DNA of 13,013 bases from CAINVV01 sp037140615 (lineage in GTDB: Bacteria; Bacteroidota; Bacteroidia; Bacteroidales; Prolixibacteraceae). The position numbers were made by a program, and so were the translations under genes. The stretch spans positions 1-13,013 of the forward strand of contig JBAXED010000115.1 of NCBI GenBank assembly GCA_037140615.1, in the 5' to 3' direction. Positions 1 through 7,616 of the stretch are shown here, piece after piece (the stretch's first letter is position 1; each line of letters starts with the position of its first letter). The notes under the pieces are model-generated. The model worked only from the letters and a program-made list of their open reading frames with translations, was not told the DNA's origin and made no database searches.

Positions 1-53
1 AGAATACCTGCCTGTCACGCAGGGGGTCGCGGGTTCGAGTCCCGTCCAGACCG
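1..53 (+). tRNA. tRNA-Asp(GTC), 5' end cut off by the window edge
   Basis: This is the 3' part of an aspartate tRNA. The anticodon stem CCTGC/GCAGG (7-11 and 19-23) encloses the loop CTGTCAC with anticodon GTC at 14-16. The T arm is GCGGG, loop TTCGAGT, CCCGT (29-45). The acceptor 3' strand CCAGACC (46-52) is followed by discriminator G53. About 21 bases of the 5' end (acceptor 5' strand and most of the D arm) lie before the window. The next bases are CAA rather than CCA, so the CCA tail does not appear to be encoded and would have to be added by the nucleotidyltransferase. Confidence 0.94.
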
Positions 54-54
54 C

Positions 55-83
55 AAAGCCCCGGAGTTAGCTCCGGGGCTTTT
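55..83 (+). terminator. Rho-independent terminator of the tRNA-Asp transcript
   Basis: A perfect 12-bp inverted repeat (55-66 with 71-82) forms a GC-rich stem around the tetraloop TTAG and runs into a short T stretch. It starts two bases after the tRNA discriminator base, so it should end the tRNA transcript. The A/T flanks (AAA...TTT) make it partly symmetric, so it could also work on the opposite strand. Confidence 0.85.
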
Positions 84-164
84 GCATTTTTCGGTCGTAT
101 TTTGCGAACTTCTCAAATTAAAATATTATATTTCTAAATTAAGAGACCGGTAGAAAAGCTTCCA

Positions 165-172
165 TAACTTTG
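165..172 (+). promoter_or_regulatory. Candidate Bacteroidota -7 promoter box for the LytTR gene
   Basis: TAACTTTG matches the Bacteroidota housekeeping -7 consensus TAnnTTTG exactly. It lies 26 bases before the ATG at 199, which would give a leader of roughly 15-20 bases. No convincing -33 TTG element is visible at the usual distance upstream, which keeps confidence moderate. Confidence 0.5.
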
Positions 173-198
173 CGATACATCCCGAATAGGTAAAGAAT

Positions 199-1059
199 AT
201 GTTTGAAAATTTAAATCAGCCATACCAGTTTAACAATAATTTTAAACACAATGCACGAACTATTTTGTTGGTTAGCATGGGGTTTATTTTAATTGTTCTT
301 TATATACAACCACTTGGGATTAATTTTTTAAAGTCAGAACACGACGGCTATTTTGTGTTAGGTGCAGGACTTCTTACAGCCGCTACATTGTTTCTCAATA
401 CACTGATCCTTCCTGGCATTTTCCCGAAATTGTTTGATCCTTCCAAGTGGACCATTCGGAAGGAGCTGGTGTGGAATCTATGGATGTTTGGAAATCTTTT
501 TGGTGTTTTTACTTTCATGGCTTGGTTGGCAAAGGCAACTGCCTACGCAGATCTACCTTTCTTCCGAACAGGTGCACTCTCATTGCTTCCATTGATCCTT
601 TTTAATTTGATCAGTTATAATTTCTCTTTGAAAATGAAGGTCGTTAACATGATCGATTCAGGGAAAAGTTGGCTTAAGGAGGAAATCAATTCATTTCAAA
701 ATCCTCCCGCCCAGGAGTCCATGCATTTAGTCGCTGAAAATAAAAAGCAGGCATTTGCTGAAGAGGTCGAACGTGTTATCCTCATTCACTCTTCAGGCAA
801 TTATGTTGAGATTTATTGGATCGACAGAAAGCAGGCAGTAAGGAAGAGACTTTTTCGGCAATCTTTCACCAATGTAGAGAAAACATTAGAGTCTTCGGAT
901 GTGATGTTAAAGTGCCATAGATGCTGGATGGTTAACATCAACAAAGTGACGAAATTGAAAAAGACTTCCAATGGCTATCACCTCGGATTGGATCGTATCG
1001 ATTTTACAGTACCGGTTTCAAGAAACTGGGTCAACTTGTTCAAGGAAAAACTGATTTGA
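199..1059 (+). CDS. Membrane-anchored LytTR-family transcriptional regulator
   Basis: This 286-residue protein has two parts. Residues about 20-141 hold four hydrophobic membrane helices (about 20-37, 52-72, 91-111 and 123-141), and residues about 190-284 form a LytTR DNA-binding domain. The LytTR hallmarks are the beta segment around ILIHSSGNYVEIYW (194-207), the HRCWMVNINKV block (240-250) and VPVSR near the end (271-275). There is no response-receiver domain, so this is not a classical two-component regulator. In this membrane-LytTR architecture the membrane part is thought to sense a signal or a partner, holding the DNA-binding domain at the inner membrane. ATG 199 is chosen because it follows a -7 box at a sensible distance. 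A candidate binding site for this type of domain lies just downstream of its stop. The ligand and regulon cannot be read from the sequence. Confidence 0.93.
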   Translation: MFENLNQPYQFNNNFKHNARTILLVSMGFILIVLYIQPLGINFLKSEHDGYFVLGAGLLTAATLFLNTLILPGIFPKLFDPSKWTIRKELVWNLWMFGNLFGVFTFMAWLAKATAYADLPFFRTGALSLLPLILFNLISYNFSLKMKVVNMIDSGKSWLKEEINSFQNPPAQESMHLVAENKKQAFAEEVERVILIHSSGNYVEIYWIDRKQAVRKRLFRQSFTNVEKTLESSDVMLKCHRCWMVNINKVTKLKKTSNGYHLGLDRIDFTVPVSRNWVNLFKEKLI

Positions 1060-1085
1060 ATATTTTCTTGATTCTTTGGGTGAAT

Positions 1086-1115
1086 TTCGTCCCACGAATA
1101 ATGCAGTTCATCCCA
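1086..1115 (+). promoter_or_regulatory. Direct repeat with 21-bp period, candidate LytTR operator
   Basis: TTCGTCCCA (1086-1094) and TTCATCCCA (1107-1115) match at 8 of 9 positions and start exactly 21 bases apart, placing them on the same helix face. LytTR domains (for example AgrA) bind pairs of roughly 9-bp direct repeats with such two-turn spacing. The site starts 27 bases after the stop of the LytTR gene and ends 117 bases before the flavoprotein ATG. It could therefore control the flavoprotein gene. The first copy also sits in a small palindrome (TTCGT-CCC-ACGAA). Function is inferred from geometry only. Confidence 0.4.
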
Positions 1116-1232
1116 AAATCCAGCGTTTTCAACCTTTTTTGAACCACATAGCCCAATTCCTTGGTCAAGATAGATTCTATTCCTACCATTGTGCTGCCTT
1201 AAAGAACTTAGTTTGGGCTTAAAGACATTGGT

Positions 1233-2324
1233 ATGAAAACATTAAACATTGGGGGTTTAAAGATAAAACTTCCTATTATTCAAGGAGGAATGGGTGTAGG
1301 AGTTTCACTATCCGGATTGGCAGCAGCAGTTGCCAATGAGGGAGGAGTTGGTGTAATTTCTCCTGCAGGGATTGGATTCCTATACAAGGATTTCTCATCC
1401 GATTACTTGAAGAATTGTATTCATGGATTGACAACAGAGATTCGAAAAACGCGTGAAAAATCTCAAGGTATTATTGGCGTGAATATCATGGTGGCACTTT
1501 CAAATTACGCTGATTTAGTGGCCACTTCAATAAAGGAAAAGGTAAACATTATCTTCTCTGGAGCTGGTTTGCCACTGGATCTCCCTAAGTTTTTAACGCC
1601 TGATTCTGAAACGAAATTAGTCCCTATCGTCTCTTCCGCCAGAGCTGCAACCCTGATCTGTAATAAATGGTACACCAACTATGGATATCTGCCCGATGCA
1701 ATTGTCGTAGAAGGGCCCAAAGCAGGCGGTCATCTGGGGTTCAAGATTGACCAGATTTTTGATGAAAACTATTCTCTTGAAAATTTAATTGAGGAAGTTG
1801 TGACCGTCGCAAATGAATTTGGTGAGAAATATGGCAAAAATATTCCCGTCATCGCGGCAGGAGGAATCTATACAGGAGAAGACATTGCCATGATATTGCA
1901 AAAAGGTGCAGCAGGGGTTCAGATGGGGACACGCTTTGTAACCACAACTGAATGTGATGCCTCTGAAGGTTTTAAACAAGCATACATTTCTGCCAGGGAA
2001 GAGGATGTTAGAATTATTAAAAGTCCGGTGGGAATGCCAGGAAGAGCAATCAGTTGTTCCTTTTTAGATGATGTTGACAGCGGGAAAAGACGCCCTACGG
2101 TTTGTCCCGTTAATTGTGTAAAGACTTGCGATATCTCGACAGCCCCGTATTGCATTATGGCATCTCTGGCTTCAGCATTGAGAGGAAATTTTAGAAATGG
2201 ATATGCATTTGCAGGTAGCAATGTGTGGAAAACAGATCGGATCATCTCTGTTAAAGACCTGTTTTCGGACCTCCTGGAAGAATATAAGGTTGCAGTAAGC
2301 GGTAAATTTGCACTCTCGGTATAA
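1233..2324 (+). CDS. Nitronate monooxygenase (2-nitropropane dioxygenase) family flavoprotein
   Basis: This 363-residue TIM-barrel FMN enzyme belongs to the NPD/FabK-like superfamily. The signatures appear in order: IIQGGMGVGVS near the N terminus (15-25), EGPKAGGHLG (160-169, with His167 at the position of the family's catalytic histidine), the phosphate-binding AAGGIYTG (208-215) and GVQMGTRF (228-235). The C-terminal part carries a cysteine cluster, Cys291, 295, 299 and 307, followed by an FAGSN motif (326-330). This places it in the cysteine-bearing branch of the family rather than the classic FabK branch. Known members oxidise alkyl nitronates such as propionate-3-nitronate, but many paralogues have unknown substrates, so only the family is certain. 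It is probably cytosolic, with no signal peptide. It appears to be a single-gene transcript: LytTR-type repeats lie upstream and a terminator follows 20 bases after the stop. Confidence 0.92.
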   Translation: MKTLNIGGLKIKLPIIQGGMGVGVSLSGLAAAVANEGGVGVISPAGIGFLYKDFSSDYLKNCIHGLTTEIRKTREKSQGIIGVNIMVALSNYADLVATSIKEKVNIIFSGAGLPLDLPKFLTPDSETKLVPIVSSARAATLICNKWYTNYGYLPDAIVVEGPKAGGHLGFKIDQIFDENYSLENLIEEVVTVANEFGEKYGKNIPVIAAGGIYTGEDIAMILQKGAAGVQMGTRFVTTTECDASEGFKQAYISAREEDVRIIKSPVGMPGRAISCSFLDDVDSGKRRPTVCPVNCVKTCDISTAPYCIMASLASALRGNFRNGYAFAGSNVWKTDRIISVKDLFSDLLEEYKVAVSGKFALSV

Positions 2325-2344
2325 GCCGATTGATAACTTTTTAG

Positions 2345-2376
2345 GCCTGTAGTTCTCAAGAATTGCAGGCTTTTTT
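2345..2376 (+). terminator. Rho-independent terminator after the flavoprotein gene
   Basis: GCCTGTAGTTCT pairs with AGAATTGCAGGC (two G-U pairs) to make a hairpin at 2345-2370, directly followed by six T residues at 2371-2376. It begins 20 bases after the stop codon of the flavoprotein gene and should separate it from the S41 peptidase gene. Confidence 0.78.
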
Positions 2377-2435
2377 GTTTTTAAGAACTTATTGTTAGTT
2401 TTTTGCCATAAAAAGAAGATGTGGGGATAACTTGC

Positions 2436-2443
2436 TATCTTTG
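2436..2443 (+). promoter_or_regulatory. Candidate Bacteroidota -7 promoter box for the S41 peptidase gene
   Basis: TATCTTTG is an exact match to TAnnTTTG, 61 bases before the GTG start at 2505. The predicted leader would be about 50-55 bases. A TTTTG lies at 2401-2405, which is farther than the usual -33 spacing, so the upstream element is uncertain. If real, this promoter could also serve the pnuC and kinase genes downstream, because no terminator is seen between them. Confidence 0.5.
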
Positions 2444-2504
2444 TTTCTTCATTTATTCCTAAGAATGGTGATGATTTAAATTTTAATTATTTCAATTATT
2501 TAGT

Positions 2505-4115
2505 GTGAAGAATAGATATTTTTACTCCCCTTCAGGTGCACTAATCACCTTGATTTTCCTCCTTTTTTCAATAACTATTTCTGCTCAGGATATTCAAAGT
2601 CAGGCGCTTAAATTTGGCCGGGTACTGAGATTGGTGGATGCATTCTATGTGGATACAGCAAATGTTAACAAGCTGACAGAAAACGCCATCGTTGATTTGC
2701 TGGGGCGCCTGGATCCTCATTCAGTATACATCACAAAAAGTGAAGTGGAAGAGATGAATCAACCATTGGAAGGAAATTTCGAGGGCATTGGGATCTCGTT
2801 TAGTATAATTCAGGACACTCTTATTGTAATGACCACTATTCCTGGAGGGCCATCTGAAAAAGTTGGACTACGACCAGGTGATCGTATTATAAAAGTTGAT
2901 GCAAAAAATATTACCTCAATTGCTCTTAAAACACAGGATGTTTACGGTCTTTTGAGAGGCAACAAAGGAACGACAGTTAATCTGAAAATTAGAAGGAAAG
3001 GGGAAGCTAATCCATTGGACTTTACAATCATCAGGGATAAAATACCAATTTATAGTCTTGATGCAGCCTTTTTACTCAACAAAGAGACGGCCTTTGTTAA
3101 ACTGAACAGGTTTTCAGCCACTACGATCGAAGAATATTCCTCAGCTATGAAGAAACTTGAAAAGGAAGGAAAGATCAAAAATCTTGTTCTGGATTTAAGG
3201 GGAAATGGAGGCGGATACCTTGGAGCAGCTTACGATTTGGCGAATCAATTTCTGGAGGCAAATAAATTAATCGTTTACACTGAAGGAAGTCATAGTCCCA
3301 GGAAAGATTACATGTCCAATGTAAATGGTGATTTCTTAAAGGGAAATCTGATCATTTTGATAGATGAAGGAACAGCATCGGCTTCCGAAATTGTTTCAGG
3401 TGCAATACAGGATTGGGATCGTGGTGTAATAATTGGCAGAAGGTCCTTTGGAAAGGGATTGGTGCAACAACCATTTGCGCTGAATGACGGATCAATGATC
3501 CGGCTAACTACGGCCCACTACTATACTCCTGCGGGTCGCAATATCCAAAAACCCTATAAAGACAATCTTGAAAACTATAGAAATGATTATGTCAAACGTT
3601 TTGAGCGGGGAGAGTTGTTCAGCAAAGATAGTATCTCTCATGCCGATTCTCTGATGACCAAAACTCTGGTGACAAAACGAAAGGTATTTAGCGGTGGAGG
3701 CATCGTTCCTGATATTTTTGTTCCGCTTGATACTTCTGTTCATTACACTTATTTCAATACGCTTATCCGAAAGAATATTTTCTTTCCTTACGTTGTCAGT
3801 TACATAGATCAAAACCGTAATGAGCTTTTGAGAAAATACCCAGATTTTCAAAAATTCCGCGCCAATTTTGTTGTTTCTTCTTCTATGCTCAATGACTTGA
3901 TGATTTTGGGAGAAAAATCCGGTGTGAAAAAGGATGAGAAGAGCGTAAATCTGATGCAAAATCTCATTTTCAGGCAAATTAGGGCTTTAATTGCACGTGA
4001 CTTGTACGATCCGGGAAATTATTACAGGATCATGGTAGAGGATGATACCGAGATAAAAAAGGCCATGGAACTTCTTGCTGATCCTGCATCTTATGCCCGT
4101 TACCTAAATCGATAA
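2505..4115 (+). CDS. C-terminal processing peptidase, S41 family, with PDZ domain
   Basis: This 536-residue exported serine protease begins with a signal peptide (residues 1 to about 27, hydrophobic core GALITLIFLLFSITISA), so the mature protein is periplasmic or lipid-envelope located. A PDZ domain spans about 85-170, with the carboxylate-binding region near FEGIGISFS and the GLRPGDRIIKVD motif at 121-132. The S41 catalytic core follows. Ser292 in GTASASE and Lys317 in SFGKG are 25 residues apart, the same spacing as the Ser/Lys dyad of E. coli Prc, so the enzyme should be active. A long tail of about 185 residues follows the core, as is usual in Bacteroidota homologues. The family trims or degrades envelope proteins from their C termini. 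The start is GTG; no better in-frame ATG precedes the signal sequence. The next gene begins 32 bases after the stop, so co-transcription with pnuC is possible. Confidence 0.94.
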   Translation: MKNRYFYSPSGALITLIFLLFSITISAQDIQSQALKFGRVLRLVDAFYVDTANVNKLTENAIVDLLGRLDPHSVYITKSEVEEMNQPLEGNFEGIGISFSIIQDTLIVMTTIPGGPSEKVGLRPGDRIIKVDAKNITSIALKTQDVYGLLRGNKGTTVNLKIRRKGEANPLDFTIIRDKIPIYSLDAAFLLNKETAFVKLNRFSATTIEEYSSAMKKLEKEGKIKNLVLDLRGNGGGYLGAAYDLANQFLEANKLIVYTEGSHSPRKDYMSNVNGDFLKGNLIILIDEGTASASEIVSGAIQDWDRGVIIGRRSFGKGLVQQPFALNDGSMIRLTTAHYYTPAGRNIQKPYKDNLENYRNDYVKRFERGELFSKDSISHADSLMTKTLVTKRKVFSGGGIVPDIFVPLDTSVHYTYFNTLIRKNIFFPYVVSYIDQNRNELLRKYPDFQKFRANFVVSSSMLNDLMILGEKSGVKKDEKSVNLMQNLIFRQIRALIARDLYDPGNYYRIMVEDDTEIKKAMELLADPASYARYLNR

Positions 4116-4147
4116 TAGGATAAGAAATTTTGTGAAAAATTTTCCAA

Positions 4148-4753
4148 ATGGCAGTCTTCCTGTGGATTATTGATCATTATGTTGAGGTCTGCGGAACATT
4201 AACCGGTTTTTTGTACCTTGGATTTTCCATCCGCCAACATCCTCTGACCTGGCCGGTTGGATTGCTTAATGCCCTCTTTTATATTTTTGTATTCTTCTCT
4301 TCCAAGATCTATGCAGACATGACGCTGCAGTTTTATTATGTCGCCATCAGTATTTATGGCTGGTGGTGCTGGTATCACGGTAGTTCTTCAGGAAATTCAT
4401 TGAAAGTTTCCAGCGCGAGTCAAGCGTTATGGCTGAAATTGTCGGTTATATTTTTGCTGCTATTTGTTGCCATTGCATTCGTTTTGATACGGTTTACAGA
4501 TTCACAAGTGCCATATTGGGATGCAATAACAACAGCTTTGAGTATCTTAGCCACCTGGATGCTGGCAAGAAAGAAAATTGAGCATTGGTTGGTATGGGTT
4601 TTTGTGGATGCAATTTCAATCGGATTATTCATTGTGAAAGAATTATATCCCACTACCTTGCTTTTCATGGTTTACACAATATTAGCTATATACGGCTACT
4701 TTGAATGGAAGAAGGAACTTATCAGGGGTAACCAGGAAGCAGTACTTGTATGA
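4148..4753 (+). CDS. pnuC: PnuC-type nicotinamide riboside transporter
   Basis: This 201-residue inner-membrane protein has about seven hydrophobic helices. PnuC hallmarks are WPVGLLN (35-41), the stretch YADMTLQFYYVAISIYGWWCW (55-75) with its aromatic substrate-binding WWCW, and a second half with DAITTALSILATWMLA (125-140) and WVFVDAISIGLF (150-161). PnuC lets vitamin B3 ribosides cross the membrane by facilitated diffusion, and phosphorylation inside the cell traps them. The next gene encodes that kind of kinase and overlaps this gene by four bases (ATGA at 4750-4753), so the two are translationally coupled. That pairing argues for nicotinamide riboside rather than thiamine (PnuT) as the substrate. 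No riboswitch fits in the 32-base gap upstream. Confidence 0.92.
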   Translation: MAVFLWIIDHYVEVCGTLTGFLYLGFSIRQHPLTWPVGLLNALFYIFVFFSSKIYADMTLQFYYVAISIYGWWCWYHGSSSGNSLKVSSASQALWLKLSVIFLLLFVAIAFVLIRFTDSQVPYWDAITTALSILATWMLARKKIEHWLVWVFVDAISIGLFIVKELYPTTLLFMVYTILAIYGYFEWKKELIRGNQEAVLV

Positions 4754-5271
4754 AGAAAATTGTAATTTCGGGACCTGAGTCAACCGGTAAAACAACATTG
4801 TCCGAAGCACTGGCGCTAGAGTTAAATGCCATTTTGATTCCGGAATACGCAAGATATTATATTGAGAGCCTCGATAAACCGTATACCTTTTCTGATGTAG
4901 AAGCCATTGCCAAATATCAGATGAAAGAGGAGTTGAATGCAATGGCATTTGATACGGATGGGATTATTATCATGGATACCTGGTTGATCATTACAAGGGT
5001 ATGGTTTGATGTAGTCTTCGGACGAATACCTGAGTGGATCGATAATTACATAGTTTCATCTAAAATTGATCTCTTTCTAATTTGTGCCCCCGACCTTCCC
5101 TGGGTTGCTGATCCTGTCAGGGAGAACGGTGGAGAGATGAGGCAGAGACTCTTTGAAAGATATTGCCGGGAAATTGAGCACTTCGGATTTTCCTATGAGA
5201 TCGTGGTGGGAACTGGAGCGGCCAGGGTGGAAAACGCTTTGAAATTTATTAAAGCCCACCATATTGTATAG
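4750..5271 (+). CDS. NadR-like nicotinamide riboside kinase (AAA_28 family ATPase)
   Basis: This 173-residue P-loop kinase corresponds to the C-terminal kinase domain of NadR as a stand-alone protein. It lacks the NMN adenylyltransferase and helix-turn-helix domains. The Walker A motif GPESTGKTT is at 8-16. PEYAR (31-35) and the DTWLIITRVW segment (76-85, with Asp76) match the family's substrate pocket region. The arginine lid region is DLPWVADPVREN (115-126). It is expected to convert nicotinamide riboside plus ATP to NMN and so trap the substrate brought in by PnuC. It overlaps the pnuC stop by 4 bases. Family members usually read DTD where this protein reads DTW at 76-78, a small deviation. 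An alternative is a generic nucleoside kinase, but the pnuC neighbour makes the NR role likely. Confidence 0.88.
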   Translation: MKKIVISGPESTGKTTLSEALALELNAILIPEYARYYIESLDKPYTFSDVEAIAKYQMKEELNAMAFDTDGIIIMDTWLIITRVWFDVVFGRIPEWIDNYIVSSKIDLFLICAPDLPWVADPVRENGGEMRQRLFERYCREIEHFGFSYEIVVGTGAARVENALKFIKAHHIV

Positions 5272-5399
5272 AACTTTTTTCACCGGTTCTCGTTTATTAC
5301 GCAAATGAGGAAGTATGAATTTGGGCACGTCAGAGCGATGCGGATGGTTATATCATCTTCAGTATTCCAAGTGGCAATTAAAAAACAAATTAATTACGC

Positions 5400-6335
5400 A
5401 TGAAGGAGCATACAGAGATAAAAATTAGAGAATCTATTGGGGATGCCGTACACAAATTAACTGATATCTCATCTGTTGGTGAGGTGGCTCATGCGCAGCG
5501 TGCAGGAGAACCAATGCCATCAACCGAGAAATTGAAGATCCTGGTTGAAAAGATAAGACAAATTATATTTCCAGGATATTTCGGGGATTTCAATTTTCAT
5601 CCAACCTCTTTTCACTACCATATTGGTGTACTTGTGGATGAAGTTTTCCACCTGCTGTCTGAACAACTGTTGGCCGGACTGTGTTTCGTGTGCGACAAAG
5701 AATTTAATTCAGATCTGGAAGGCAGGAAGGCAGAATCAGAAAGATGTGCAGCCGAATTCATTGCTGCACTTCCTGAACTTAGACGCGTGCTAATCACCGA
5801 CGTCGAAGCAGCTTATCTGGGTGATCCCGCCGCTACAAGCATCAGTGAAGTGATATTTTGTTATCCAGCAATCAGGGCTATCTCTAGTTATCGGATAGCC
5901 CATACTTTGCATAAATTCGGCATCCCATTGATTCCCAGGATAATATCAGAAATGGCTCACTCCGAAACCGGCATTGATATTCATCCCGAAGCAACCATTG
6001 GTCCTAATTTTGCGATAGATCACGGAACCGGTATTGTCATTGGATCTACTACGATAATTGGAACGAATGTCAAATTGTACCAGGGAGTTACTCTGGGAGC
6101 CAAAAGTTTCTCACTGGACGAATCCGGAAATCCGGTTAAGGGCATTCCGCGACACCCCATTGTTGAAGACAATGTTATCGTTTATTCAAATGCATCCATT
6201 CTTGGCAGAATTACCATAGGACATGATTCTGTGATTGGAGGAAATATTTGGATTACAAATGATTTACCTCCATATTCGCGTATTGTTCAAAACAAGGCCA
6301 AAACCGCTGAATTTATTTTTGGTGAGGGTATATGA
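5400..6335 (+). CDS. cysE: Serine O-acetyltransferase (EpsC/CysE type)
   Basis: This 311-residue enzyme makes O-acetylserine from serine and acetyl-CoA, the committed step of cysteine synthesis. An alpha-helical N-terminal domain (about 1-185) precedes a left-handed beta-helix of hexapeptide repeats (about 190-290). By comparison with E. coli CysE, the catalytic pair is Asp193 (in IDIHP) and His208 (in IDHGTG), and the substrate-contacting histidine is His252 (in RHPIV). All three are present. There is an extended loop at about 235-250 before His252, as in EpsC-type members. The protein ends in GEGI with a C-terminal isoleucine, like the GDGI tail of E. coli CysE that docks into CysK. The start ATG 5400 is preceded in frame by a stop at 5391. 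No cysteine synthase gene lies in the window. The 128-base gap upstream shows no clear riboswitch. Confidence 0.94.
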   Translation: MKEHTEIKIRESIGDAVHKLTDISSVGEVAHAQRAGEPMPSTEKLKILVEKIRQIIFPGYFGDFNFHPTSFHYHIGVLVDEVFHLLSEQLLAGLCFVCDKEFNSDLEGRKAESERCAAEFIAALPELRRVLITDVEAAYLGDPAATSISEVIFCYPAIRAISSYRIAHTLHKFGIPLIPRIISEMAHSETGIDIHPEATIGPNFAIDHGTGIVIGSTTIIGTNVKLYQGVTLGAKSFSLDESGNPVKGIPRHPIVEDNVIVYSNASILGRITIGHDSVIGGNIWITNDLPPYSRIVQNKAKTAEFIFGEGI

Positions 6336-6410
6336 GCTAAATGAAAGGAAACAGGCTGGCTTTTTAGAAGCGGGCAATTCGATGACAAATAACATTAAGA
6401 TTTCATTGAA

Positions 6411-7577
6411 GTGAAGAAATTTAAATTGGTTGTAAAAACTTTCGCTGGTCTTGAGCCAGTGCTTGCCGCGGAGCTTCGCACGCTAGGTGCTGAATCAGTC
6501 AGCATTGAACGAAGGGCTGTCTCCTTCATCGGCGACAAATCAATGTTATATAAGGCCAATTTCTTATTGCGGACAGCCTTAAAAGTACTCAAACCAATTG
6601 CTCAGTTCAGGGTAAACACAAAGGAAGATCTTTATACGCATGCAAAAAATATTCCTTGGTTTGAATATCTTACTCTGGGAATGAGCTTTTCCATAGATAG
6701 TACGGTCCAATCCGAACTTTTTGTCAACTCTATGTACACTTCATTAAAAGTGAAAGATGCCATTGCAGATACTTTTAGAGAAAAGTTTGGGAAGCGACCC
6801 TCAGTAAATCAGGAAGATCCGGATATCCGTTTTCATGTTTACCTAATGGGCGACTACTGTGAAATTGCTTTGGACAGTTCGGGCGAATCGCTTCACAAAC
6901 GTGGATACAGAGTAATTCAAGGGGAGGCACCCATTAATGAAGTGCTTGCAGCAGGGATGATTTTGCTGTCAGGTTGGACTGGCGATACTGATTTTCTGGA
7001 TCCAATGTGCGGGTCAGGAACAATTCTCATCGAAGCAGCAATGATAGCAAAAGGTATTCCGGCAGGTATTTACCGTAAATCATTTGGATTTGAGAAATGG
7101 CTGGATTTTGATGAGCAACTTTTCTCGGCAATTTACAACGCTGATTATGAAAAGGAGACAGCTGTAAAATTTTTTGGTTCTGATATCTCGACACAGAGCT
7201 GCGCCAATGCACGTGCAAATATTAAGAATGCCGGACTATCCAAAGCTATTGAAGTCGAAGCGATAGATTTTCTGGAGTTAAGTCCGCCATCTGAAAATGG
7301 AATCATTGTTACCAATCCTCCATATGGAGAAAGATTGCAAACCAGATCCATTGCTGTCCTTTATAAATCTATTGGGGATATATTAAAACAAAAATATGCA
7401 GGTTATACTGCCTGGGTAATTTCGAGTTCCGAAGAGGGATTTAAAAGTATTGGGTTAAAGCCATCTAAAAAAATAGAGTTATTCAATGGAGCCCTTCCGT
7501 GTAGTTTCAGGAATTTTGAGCTATTCAGAGGTACTCATAAGCAAACGGTGATTCTTAAGAAGGGAAATATAATTTAG
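6411..7577 (+). CDS. THUMP-domain class I SAM-dependent RNA methyltransferase (RlmL N-terminal/YpsC-like)
   Basis: This 388-residue protein combines an N-terminal ferredoxin-like and THUMP RNA-binding region (about 1-155, with the family's LDSSGESLHKRGYR segment at 154-167) and a C-terminal Rossmann methyltransferase. The SAM-binding motif I DPMCGSGT is at 197-204, the acidic ribose-binding Asp258 is in GSDIS, and the catalytic motif IV NPPYGER is at 302-308. It corresponds to the N-terminal half of E. coli RlmL, which makes m2G2445 in 23S rRNA; stand-alone homologues are often labelled N6-adenine-specific DNA methylase by old rules. The target base is therefore inferred. Translation starts at GTG 6411: an in-frame TAA at 6396-6398 leaves no upstream ATG. 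The gene is 75 bases from cysE and convergent with the sigma factor gene, 34 bases away. Confidence 0.92.
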   Translation: MKKFKLVVKTFAGLEPVLAAELRTLGAESVSIERRAVSFIGDKSMLYKANFLLRTALKVLKPIAQFRVNTKEDLYTHAKNIPWFEYLTLGMSFSIDSTVQSELFVNSMYTSLKVKDAIADTFREKFGKRPSVNQEDPDIRFHVYLMGDYCEIALDSSGESLHKRGYRVIQGEAPINEVLAAGMILLSGWTGDTDFLDPMCGSGTILIEAAMIAKGIPAGIYRKSFGFEKWLDFDEQLFSAIYNADYEKETAVKFFGSDISTQSCANARANIKNAGLSKAIEVEAIDFLELSPPSENGIIVTNPPYGERLQTRSIAVLYKSIGDILKQKYAGYTAWVISSSEEGFKSIGLKPSKKIELFNGALPCSFRNFELFRGTHKQTVILKKGNII

Positions 7578-7587
7578 GAAAGGGCTG

Positions 7588-7616
7588 AATAGGCAGAATA
7601 AATTTCGTAGCCTATT
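7588..7616. terminator. Weak inverted repeat between convergent genes
   Basis: AATAGGC (7588-7594) is complementary to GCCTATT (7610-7616), with a 15-base loop. It sits between the ends of two convergent genes and overlaps the stop codon of the sigma factor gene. There is no T tract on either side, so if it acts at the convergent 3' ends it is a weak or Rho-assisted signal. Confidence 0.25.

Noticed and set aside
1919..2359. 146-codon open frame on the - strand opposite the flavoprotein gene
   Set aside because: It overlaps conserved coding sequence and the terminator hairpin, with no protein-like motif.
3504..3977. 157-codon open frame on the - strand opposite the S41 peptidase gene
   Set aside because: It lies wholly inside a well-supported gene, shows no domain, and has the composition of an antisense shadow.
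4116..4147. Possible riboswitch or separate promoter before pnuC
   Set aside because: The gap is only 32 bases, with just a short AAATTTT/AAAATTT inverted repeat; too small for a riboswitch.
5272..5399. Possible cysteine- or SAM-responsive leader before the serine acetyltransferase gene
   Set aside because: No paired helices, T-box or S-box core, or terminator hairpin could be found; a TGAATTTG (5316-5323) is only a 5-of-6 match to the -7 box.
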